Shown here in pieces: positions 8,546 to 17,500 of a stretch of 64,000 nt of DNA. The stretch is taken from NCBI GenBank assembly GCA_016709725.1, contig JADJMG010000001.1, forward strand, positions 434,001 through 498,000, written 5' to 3'. Each line of letters starts with the position of its first letter. Position 1 is the first letter of the stretch. Source of the DNA: Bacteroidota bacterium. GTDB lineage: Bacteria > Bacteroidota > Bacteroidia > AKYH767-A > OLB10. The position numbers were made by a program, and so were the translations under genes. The notes under the pieces were generated by a model. It was not told the origin of the DNA. It saw only the letters and a program-made list of their open reading frames with translations, and did not search any database.

Positions 8546-11500
8546 TTATTCAACTACGACACGAACTTTTTGTACTGAATCAGAAGTACGTAACTGCATT
8601 GTATAAATACCAGCTGCCATACCTTTCACAGATACTTCAAACTTGTTAGCACCTTCATCAGCGTTACGGTTATCGTTAAGAACAACGCGACCGGCAGCAT
8701 CCATCATAGTAACAAGAACATCTTGGTTCTTCTCGCTAGTGAAGCTTACGTTTAGAAGATCATTAACTGGATTTGGATAAGCAACGATATTCATTGCACC
8801 TTCCTCACCAATACGAGGGCAAAGAGTAATGCTAATTCCATTAATTGAACGGATAGGACCTGTTCCACATGCATTAGATGCACGAACAGAGATTGTAAGT
8901 CCGCTTGCAGGGTTAGCACCCGCTTTCACATTAATAGTTTTAGTTCCTTGACCAGAATTGATTACGAATCCAGATGGTACAGTCCAAGTATAAGTAGATG
9001 CACCAGCGATTGTATTTACATCATAAACATAATTCTGATTAGCACATAAACCTACAGGTCCAGTGATTGGAGAAGCTTGACCTGGAGCACCAGTAACTGT
9101 GAAGCTACGAGCAGCACCATTTCCACAACCATTTTGTGCAACTACAGAAATTGCACCACCACCATAAGAACCAGAGAAGTCAACCATGATTGTTCCAGTA
9201 CCTTGACCACTAGCGATCGTAGCACCTGTTGGAACAGTCCAGAAGTAACTAGAAGCTCCAACAACAGGAGTTACAGTATAGCTTACGCCAGTTGCACTAC
9301 ATACACCAGAATTCTGACCTACGATAGAAGTAGAAGCAGCAAGGATGTTAAGAGAGATGTTACGAGAACGAACTGGACTTGATCCACAACCATTCACTGC
9401 AGAAACTGTGATAGGTCCACCAGTGAAACCAGCACTAAATTCTACCGATACAATGTTTGTTCCTTGACCAGCAACTACAGCAGCACCAGCAGGCACTGTC
9501 CATAAATATGAGCTAGCACGAGCAACGGTTGCGATAGAATAAGTCACCACATCTGTTGGGCAAGCTTTAGCAGCACCAGAGATAGATGGAGGAGTTACAG
9601 GAGTAGATAATTGAACAGAGATACCAAGACAACTTGGAGCTCCGCTACCACAGCTATTGCTATTGTTAGCAGTTACACAAACATTACCAACCACACCAGC
9701 ATGGATAGCTGCGAAAGGCCAGTTAACCGTGATGCTAGTAGTACCTTGACCAAACAATAGAACAGTACCATTTGGAACTGACCAAGTGTAAGAGGTAGCA
9801 CCAGCTACTGGAGCAATGCTATATGTTACAGTTGTATTGAAAGGATTACATAATTGAGTAGGACCGCTAATTGCACCTGGAGAAGCTGGGTTCTCTTGGA
9901 TTGTAATGATCATTGAGCTCGTTGCTGGAGTACAGTTTAGAGGAGCATCAGTAGTTAAAGTTAAAGTTACAGTACCTGCAAGAATATCACCAGGACCTGG
10001 GATATAATCAGCATTCAATACTGAAGCACTTGGAGAGAATGAACCATCACCTGAAGTAGACCAAGTTCCATTAGTAGCACCACCGCCGATAGAACCAGCA
10101 AGAGTTACATTAGAACCTGAGCAAATAATTGCATTGCTTCCAGCATTAGCAGTTGGAGGATTTACACAAGTACAACCTTCATCAACAGTACCATCACAGT
10201 TGTCATCGATAAAGTTACCGCAAACCTCAGCAGAACCAGGATTTACAGAAACATTATTATCATCACAATCTGTGTTATTAGCAACATATCCTACAGGAAC
10301 AGAACAAGCTTGGATAGAAGAAGCTGGGTTACCATAAGCATCACCGTCTACGTCAGCGTAGAAAGTAAGAGTAACACCTTCGTCAACTGATCCATCGCAA
10401 TCATCATCGATTGAGTTACAAACTTCAGTAGCACCTGGGTTCACAGCTGCGTTAGCGTCGTTACAATCTGTAGCGTCGACAACGTATCCAACTGGAGCAC
10501 CACTACAAGTTGATACAGAAGAAGCAGCATTACCATAAGTATCACCGTCAACATCTGCATAATAAGTTACGAAAGTAAGACCGTCATCAGTAAGACCGTT
10601 ACAGTCATTATCGATACCGTCACATACTTCAAGAGCAGCTGGATTAATAGCAGCGTTATTATCGTTACAGTCACTATTATTCGCAACTGAACCTACGATT
10701 GGGTTACAAGAAGAAACTCCTGTAGCAGAAGCATCACCATAACCGTCGTTGTCAGCATCTACATAATAAGTTAAGTAAACTAAACCTTCGTCGATTGAAC
10801 CATCGCAATCATCATCGATACCATTACAAGCTTCAGTAGCACCTGGATTAATAGCTGCATTTGCATCATTACAATCAGTAGAATTTGCAACATAACCTAC
10901 AGGCATATTACAAGCTAAAGTTGAAGAAGCAAGATCACCATAACCATCACCATCTACATCAGCATACCAAGTAGATTGTCCAGAAATTGAAGGATCAGCA
11001 TCATCTGTTAAACCATCGCAATCATCATCGATACCATTGCAAATTTCAGAAGCAGCTGGGTTAATAGCAGCATTATTATCATTACAATCTGTCGCATCTA
11101 AAACATAACCTACAGGTTGAGAACATGCAGATTGAGAAACTAACGCATTACCGTAAGAATCACCATCAGCATCAGCATACCAAGTAGAGAACACAACACC
11201 ATTATCGATTAAACCATCACAGTTATCATCAATACCGTTACATTGCTCAGTAGCACTTGGATTAATTAATGGAGCAGCATCATTACAGTCACTGTTATTA
11301 GTAACTGAACCTACGATTGGGTTACAAGAAGAAACTCCTGTAGCAGAAGCATCACCATAACCGTCACCGTCAGCATCAACATAATAAGTTAAGAAAGTTA
11401 AACCTTCGTCAGTTAAACCATCGCAATCATCATCGATACCGTTACAAACTTCAGTTGCAGCTGGATTAACAGCAGCATTTGCATCATTACAATCAGTTGC

Positions 11501-14077
11501 ATCCGTTACATATCCAACTGGAGCACCGTTACAAGTTGATTGAGATACTAAAGCATTACCATAAGAATCACCATCAGCATCTGCATAATAAGTTACGAAA
11601 GTAAGACCGTCATCAGCAAGACCATCACAGTCATTATCGATACCATCACAAACTTCTAATGCATTTGGGTTAATAGCAGCATTATTATCATCACAGTCAC
11701 CAGCAACTAAAACAGATCCTGGGATTGCAACGCAAGAAGAAACTCCTGCACCAGCTCCGAATCCGTCAAGATCAGCATCAACATAGTAAGTTAAGAAAGT
11801 AAGACCGTCATCAGTAAGACCGTTACAGTCGTCATCGATTCCGTTACAAACTTCAAGTGCAGCTGGATTAACAGCAGCGTTATTATCATTACAGTCACCA
11901 TTATTTGTTACTGAACCTACGATTGGGTTACAAGAAGAAACTCCTGTAGCAGAAGCATCACCATAACCGTCATTGTCAGCATCTACATAATAAGTTAAGA
12001 AAGTTAAACCTTCGTCAGTTAAACCATCGCAATCATCGTCGATACCGTTACAAACCTCAGTAGCACCTGGGTTCACAGCAGCGTTAGCGTCGTTACAATC
12101 TGTAGCGTCGATAACATATCCAACTGGAGCTCCGTTACAAGTAGATTGAGAAACTAAAGCGTCACCATAAGTATCAGCATCAGCATCTGCATAATAAGTT
12201 ACGAAAGTAAGACCGTCATCAGCTAAACCGTTACAGTTATCATCGATACCGTTACAAACTTCTAAGGCAGCTGGATTAATAGCCGCGTTGTTATCATTAC
12301 AGTCACCATTATTAGTCACTGAACCTACGATTGGGTTACAAGAAGAAACTCCTGTAGCAGAAGCATCACCATAAGTATCATTGTCAGCGTCTACATAATA
12401 AGTTAAGAAAGTTAAACCATCGTCAGCTAAACCATCGCAATCATCATCAATACCGTTACAAACTTCTAAAGCAGCTGGGTTAATTGCAGCATTTGCATCA
12501 TTACAATCAGTAGCATCTGTAACATATCCAACTGGAGCACCGTTACAAGTAGATTGAGATACTAAAGCATTACCATAAGTATCAGCGTCAGCATCTGCAT
12601 AATAAGTTACAAAAGTAAGACCGTCATCTGCTAAACCATTACAGTTATCATCGATACCGTTACAAACTTCTAAAGCAGCTGGATTAATAGCTGCATTGTT
12701 ATCATCACAATCAGTATTATCAGCCACATAACCTAAAGGAGCAGTACATGCTTGCACTGAAGAAAGTGGATTACCAAAAAGATCAGCATCAGCATCAGCA
12801 TAGAAAGTAGATTGAACACCTTCATCAATTAAACCATCGCAATCATTATCTACTAAGTCACAAACTTCAGTAGCACCTGGGTTGATAGCAAAATTGTTAT
12901 CATTACAATCTGTGTTATCAGCAACATATCCTACTGGAGCAGTACATCCTTGAATTGTAACAAGGGCATTTCCATAAAGATCACCGTCAGCATCCGCATA
13001 GAAGGTAGATTGAACACCTTCGTCAATTAAACCATCGCAATCGTTATCTACTAAGTCACAAACTTCAGTAGCACCTGGGTTGATTGCAGCATTTGCATCA
13101 TTACAATCTGTAGCATCAGCAACAAATCCTACTGGAGCACCTGTACAAGAAACAGCAGTAACTAAAGCGTTACCATACGTGTCATTATCAGCATCTGCAT
13201 AATAAGTAACATTTGCAGCACCTGGATCAACCGTATAAGAAGCCGTTGCAGAGCAACCACCTGTTTGAGTCGTTACAGTTACTGTATAAGTTCCAGCCGT
13301 TAATCCGCTTAGATCTTCTGTAGTTTCACCATTACTCCAAGCATAAGTGAAAGGAGCTGGGTTACCACCTGTAGTAGTTAAATTAATTGAACCATTTGCA
13401 TCACCTGCACAAGTAGCCCCTACAGTTGTAGCCGATAAAGTTGGAGCTGTACAAGAAGGAGCGTTTAAAAGAGGATTAGACGTTGTTACAACCACAGTAG
13501 TTCCGCCAACACAACCTGCTGGAGGACCTGTAATTGGACAAATAATCGTTATTACACATGTAGGGCTATAATAGTTAGCCTGTACTTTAGGATTAGCTGA
13601 AGTGGCTGTGTTAAAAGCTAAATTTAAATTAGTAACAGCCCAAGGAATAGAATTCGTCAGACGCAATCTACCCACTTTAACACCAGGAGCAGTAGTAATG
13701 ATCGATCCACTTCCACAACCTGGTAGTCCAGAAGTCACACCCGCTACACGAATAATACCAGCTGTGGTGGTACTGATTGTGGGCTGCAAATTAGCAGGAT
13801 TAGTCAATTGAGTCGAACCTGCCAACCATGCGGCTGTCATTGTTCCACCATTTTTTGCAGCATTATTGTAAGTAAAGCTGAACTGTTGGTTGGCCAATTC
13901 GAATGAACCCGCACCCGTACTGATAATGTACAGATCCGCCTCATACTGATTAGGAGCAACCTGCGCATCGTTTGTTAACAGGAATTGCACAGAATTTTGT
14001 GCAAAGCCCGTTTTACCGAACATTGTGCAGCAAAGCACAATGACCAGCATTTTGAGCAGTGTAATTTTTGTTTTCAT
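8546..14077 (-). CDS. Giant T9SS surface protein: cohesin-like domain, SprB repeat, 15 MopE-like repeats, Ig/PKD domains
   Basis: An intact 1843-residue secreted protein. Residues 1-26 are a signal peptide ending GFAQ. About 27-170 form a beta-rich domain (YEADLYIISTGAGSFEL, later VGRLRLTNSIPWAV) resembling cohesin-type modules, an inference from pattern only. About 205-285 is one SprB-type repeat. About 288-1303 are 15 repeats of 65-69 residues, each with an acidic loop (DADGDSYGN), TDCND, NPGATEVC and DDDCDGLTDEG; these belong to the MopE/TSP3-like putative metal-binding family, so Ca2+ or Cu binding is plausible. About 1304-1755 are Ig/PKD-like modules with SGQGT motifs. About 1758-1843 is a type A T9SS sorting domain (AYPNPVNDLLNVSF; C-terminal KVRVVVE). 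It follows a small dockerin-like gene by 35 bases, probably as one operon. It is likely an adhesin or matrix protein; no enzyme domain is visible. Confidence 0.88.
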   Translation of the reverse strand: MKTKITLLKMLVIVLCCTMFGKTGFAQNSVQFLLTNDAQVAPNQYEADLYIISTGAGSFELANQQFSFTYNNAAKNGGTMTAAWLAGSTQLTNPANLQPTISTTTAGIIRVAGVTSGLPGCGSGSIITTAPGVKVGRLRLTNSIPWAVTNLNLAFNTATSANPKVQANYYSPTCVITIICPITGPPAGCVGGTTVVVTTSNPLLNAPSCTAPTLSATTVGATCAGDANGSINLTTTGGNPAPFTYAWSNGETTEDLSGLTAGTYTVTVTTQTGGCSATASYTVDPGAANVTYYADADNDTYGNALVTAVSCTGAPVGFVADATDCNDANAAINPGATEVCDLVDNDCDGLIDEGVQSTFYADADGDLYGNALVTIQGCTAPVGYVADNTDCNDNNFAINPGATEVCDLVDNDCDGLIDEGVQSTFYADADADLFGNPLSSVQACTAPLGYVADNTDCDDNNAAINPAALEVCNGIDDNCNGLADDGLTFVTYYADADADTYGNALVSQSTCNGAPVGYVTDATDCNDANAAINPAALEVCNGIDDDCDGLADDGLTFLTYYVDADNDTYGDASATGVSSCNPIVGSVTNNGDCNDNNAAINPAALEVCNGIDDNCNGLADDGLTFVTYYADADADTYGDALVSQSTCNGAPVGYVIDATDCNDANAAVNPGATEVCNGIDDDCDGLTDEGLTFLTYYVDADNDGYGDASATGVSSCNPIVGSVTNNGDCNDNNAAVNPAALEVCNGIDDDCNGLTDDGLTFLTYYVDADLDGFGAGAGVSSCVAIPGSVLVAGDCDDNNAAINPNALEVCDGIDNDCDGLADDGLTFVTYYADADGDSYGNALVSQSTCNGAPVGYVTDATDCNDANAAVNPAATEVCNGIDDDCDGLTDEGLTFLTYYVDADGDGYGDASATGVSSCNPIVGSVTNNSDCNDAAPLINPSATEQCNGIDDNCDGLIDNGVVFSTWYADADGDSYGNALVSQSACSQPVGYVLDATDCNDNNAAINPAASEICNGIDDDCDGLTDDADPSISGQSTWYADVDGDGYGDLASSTLACNMPVGYVANSTDCNDANAAINPGATEACNGIDDDCDGSIDEGLVYLTYYVDADNDGYGDASATGVSSCNPIVGSVANNSDCNDNNAAINPAALEVCDGIDNDCNGLTDDGLTFVTYYADVDGDTYGNAASSVSTCSGAPVGYVVDATDCNDANAAVNPGATEVCNSIDDDCDGSVDEGVTLTFYADVDGDAYGNPASSIQACSVPVGYVANNTDCDDNNVSVNPGSAEVCGNFIDDNCDGTVDEGCTCVNPPTANAGSNAIICSGSNVTLAGSIGGGATNGTWSTSGDGSFSPSASVLNADYIPGPGDILAGTVTLTLTTDAPLNCTPATSSMIITIQENPASPGAISGPTQLCNPFNTTVTYSIAPVAGATSYTWSVPNGTVLLFGQGTTSITVNWPFAAIHAGVVGNVCVTANNSNSCGSGAPSCLGISVQLSTPVTPPSISGAAKACPTDVVTYSIATVARASSYLWTVPAGAAVVAGQGTNIVSVEFSAGFTGGPITVSAVNGCGSSPVRSRNISLNILAASTSIVGQNSGVCSATGVSYTVTPVVGASSYFWTVPTGATIASGQGTGTIMVDFSGSYGGGAISVVAQNGCGNGAARSFTVTGAPGQASPITGPVGLCANQNYVYDVNTIAGASTYTWTVPSGFVINSGQGTKTINVKAGANPASGLTISVRASNACGTGPIRSINGISITLCPRIGEEGAMNIVAYPNPVNDLLNVSFTSEKNQDVLVTMMDAAGRVVLNDNRNADEGANKFEVSVKGMAAGIYTMQLRTSDSVQKVRVVVE
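10170..13220 (-). repeat. Tandem coding repeats of about 200 bp, 15 units
   Basis: These encode the 15 MopE-like repeats. Several units are near-identical at DNA level; for example, blocks encoding TYYVDADNDGYGDASATGVS recur, and units alternate between a TYYADAD and a TYYVDAD type. That suggests the array grew by duplication of two-unit blocks. Confidence 0.8.
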
Positions 14078-14112
14078 TTTTTATTTATTTTAGTTTATGT
14101 ATTGTTCCCAGT

Positions 14113-14475
14113 TTAATTTGTACTGCTATTTTTTCCACTCTCAGACTTGGTATTCATTATCCTGTTTCCATTCGCAGGACTCATTACTGAAATAAAATTA
14201 GCCAAATTGTTATCTAAGATAGCCTGATCCGAGATATCTACCACAGAATCTCCGTTAAGGTCAGTTAAAACATAGCCAAAGGCGAAATTTGATAGGTCAT
14301 TACTCAAATCTGCTTGGTCAGAGATGTCAATGGTGCCATCTTGGTTGACATCACCGGAGTAGATGGCAAACACTCCAGGTTCAACCTCTTTCTGGTTATC
14401 ACCGTAAGCATTATTTTGTGCGCTGACCGCATTCCCTATGAATAGCATCAGAATGATAAGAATTGATTTTCTCAT
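14113..14475 (-). CDS. Small secreted dockerin-like domain protein
   Basis: The protein has 120 residues: a signal peptide (MRKSILIILMLFIGNAVSAQ), then a duplicated Ca-loop motif, SGDVNQDGTIDISDQADL and TDLNGDSVVDISDQAIL, separated by a conserved NFAFGYV linker. The D-x-N-x-D-G-x-I/V-D loops followed by a helix are the hallmark of type I dockerin and dockerin-like modules, which bind cohesins in known systems. Almost nothing else is present; the tail is polar, ends GKNSSTN and has no T9SS sorting domain. It lies 35 bases upstream of the 1843-aa protein with the cohesin-like N-terminus, and its domain is clearly homologous to the C-terminus of the giant encoded at 14540-20350. It may be a soluble connector or cap for such surface proteins; that function is inferred. 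Confidence 0.8.
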   Translation of the reverse strand: MRKSILIILMLFIGNAVSAQNNAYGDNQKEVEPGVFAIYSGDVNQDGTIDISDQADLSNDLSNFAFGYVLTDLNGDSVVDISDQAILDNNLANFISVMSPANGNRIMNTKSESGKNSSTN

Positions 14476-14501
14476 ATGTAAATTTATTATGTTTTAATGA
14501 A

Positions 14502-14530
14502 GGGTATGAGGGATTAAATCCCTCATACCC
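14502..14530 (-). terminator. Hairpin between the giant gene and the dockerin-like gene
   Basis: Near-perfect 13-bp arms (GGGTATGAGGGAT and its complement) around a 3-base loop, 10 bases past the stop of the minus-strand giant. Only 64 bases separate that stop from the next start. The hairpin could therefore end the upstream transcript or attenuate read-through into the dockerin-like gene. Confidence 0.65.
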
Positions 14531-14539
14531 AAATTGTTA

Positions 14540-17500
14540 TTAGAATGGATGAATCGATCCAACGAAGTTGTTAATGTTATTATCAACGATCGCTTGGTCG
14601 GTGATATCCACTACACCATCGCCAGAAACATCTGTTGGTACGTAGCCTGATGCAAAGTTTTGGATATCATTTCCAACATAGCCCTGATCGGTAATATCCA
14701 CTACTTCATCTTGTGGAGCAACGTCTCCGCTGTAGAAGGCAAATACGCCAGGATCCACTTCGATCATGTTTGATCCGTGTGCTTGAGAAGCCGCTGTGGT
14801 AAAGTCATAGTTAGTCACACCAGAGAATGTCACTGGTAAGTCGCTCCATGTTTGCACTGCGTTACGATGGAAGACAGCGATATAATAACTGTTACCAATT
14901 ACACTTCCTGGTAAAGTAACCATAGCACTATCATTCGTGTTAACCACTACTGTCGCACTTTGTACCATAGTAGATGGACTTAACGCATCACGTAATTCTA
15001 CTACGATGGTATCAACTTCGGTTGAACTCAATCCAACTCCTGCATTTAGAAGAGCCGGTGTCATTCCACCTAAGCCATCATAGTATCCTTCGATGATCAG
15101 TTTCACATTCAATGTTGCATTTGATGCCACATCAACACGAATACTATCTCCACCCACAGTTGCGCTATTATCACAAGAATTTGTATCCGTAACCAGACCA
15201 TAATATAATCCTGCTCCTAAACCGGTAAGTGGGTTTCCACTACCTACTATAACAAAGAGTTCATCTGCCCACTGAACTGAATATGGACCTGTACCACCTG
15301 CAGGAATTGCAGTGACTGTACCATCCAGTGCACCTGGGAAAGATTCGGGTGTTGAAGTAAATGTTACTGTTACCGGAGCTGGCTCTACAATGGTAAAGGC
15401 AACCGTATCAGCACATCCTGACAAGTCAGAAACAATCACACTGTAGTTTCCAGCAAGTGAAACACTACGTGGTGTTATATTAGCAAAGTTTGCATCACTC
15501 CATGTAATAGAGAATGGAGCGTTACCACCTGTCCAAGTTACATCAGCATTTCCGTTTGAGCTACCGAAACATGTAATATTAGTAGCAGCAACGGAAGCAA
15601 CAATTGGATTTGATCCACTCACTACATACGTTAACACCCCTGAATTACAACTAGCAGGAGTTCCTGCCTCGTCATACACTTGCAAGTAGTAGGTACCTGC
15701 AGTAAGGTTTGCCAATGTATCGCGATTAGATGATAAAGTAACATTACGTACAATATTAGTTTGTGCTAAATCTGTAGACCATACATAATTGTAATTAGCG
15801 ATACCGCTTGTCACTTCTACTTCGATTGAACCACCTCCGCTACAAGTAGCGTTATTGATTACATCGACAACAGCCACTGATTTAGTTAATACAGTAATAG
15901 TATCAGAAGTAGCAGAACATCCGCTAGGCAATGTAACGATTACAGAATAGCTAGAACCATTACCTGAGCTGCTGATAGAATCCAGATCAGGAATTGGAAC
16001 TCCAATAGCACTCCAAGTGAATGTAGTACCAGAAGGGTAACCTCCACTGTAAGCTCCAGCATCTTCTACGTGAACGTAGATGAAATCAGGGTTACATAAG
16101 GTAGTATCGTTCTCTACAATTTGTGGAGCTGGAGAAACATTAAAGTTAACCGCCACTGAATCTATTTTAGTACATCCTGTTAAAGGATTAGTAACTGTTG
16201 CATAATAATATCCAGAAGTGCTTGGAATCGCTTGAATACTTGTACCCGTAGTTGAGCCAATAATACCCTGACCTGACCATTGGATCGTTGCAGCTTGGAT
16301 AGGAGCAAAACGGAAAGCTTGATTTGTAGCCGACCATGTTCCAGCATTATATCCTGGAGCAGCCACTCCTGCTGTACCAGTTTCAAGACCAACCGCACGA
16401 ACATTTAAACTGATCGTATTAACACTAGTTAAGAATACATCAACAATGTTACTTGTTTCGTTAAGTTCAATTTGATAAGTAACTCCTGGATCAAATTGCC
16501 AGAAATCAACTGCATTGAACTTCACTACCAATTTTCTGTTTGGTGCAGAACCAACGATATCATAAGTGATAGAACTTGCCACCGAGTTATTCAAGTCACC
16601 CCAGAAACCAACCCAGTTATTCGGAGCCGCAGCATCGAATACTGTAGGAGGAGTATAGGCAAATTGAGCTGAAAGGTTATTAGCACCCATTAGGATTTGA
16701 CCGTTTGCATGAATAGTAACATCCGTATAATTTACTCCTCCAAAGTTGAAAGTAAATGGAAGGGCTACTGATTGCGTTCCTTCATCACCTAAAGCAGGAG
16801 CACTTTGAGTAAGAGGTGCAGCACTTGGTGTATGAGGAATACTAACTACTGAATAGTTTCCACTAACAGGAGCAGTTACCACTAAAGAAATCGCTGCAGT
16901 ATCACCATTACACAAGTTTTGTGAAGAAGGTGACATGGTAAACACAGGAGCAGGATTAACTGTGATAACTGCTGTATCAGAAGTTTCACAACCGTTAACA
17001 TTTCCAGAAGCCGTAACAATATACGAAGTTGAAACGGAAGGAGTAGCTACAACGGCAGTACCGGTAACGACATTCAAACCTGTTGCAGGAGCCCAATCGA
17101 AATTAGTATAATCTAGTAAGCCACCTGTAACATTGATAGTAACAGAACTATTTTCACAAATAGTGCTAGCCGATGGAACAACTGTTACTGCAGGAGCTGC
17201 AGTAACTACTGCGATCACTGGAATTTTAACACTTGAACAAGCAGAAGAACCGATTGTGATTACGAAATCTTCTGTTTCACCAGATCCCATTGCAAGACAA
17301 GCATCACCAGGTCCATTAGTGTTTCCGGACAATCTTGAACGAATACGCATTCCAGTTTTACCGCCCAAAGCAGTTGGTGGTATTGTAATACTAATTGTAC
17401 CATTTGTACCTGTAGTATATACTTGCTGCCATTCTGAAGCATCAAACAAACCATCTTTATTAAAGTCAATCCAAACAGAAGTAATAGCGGAACCATCACA

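Noticed and set aside
2640..13220. Regular repeats that might suggest a CRISPR array
   Set aside because: The period is about 200 bp, the units are coding and similar throughout, and there are no short identical repeats separated by unique spacers.
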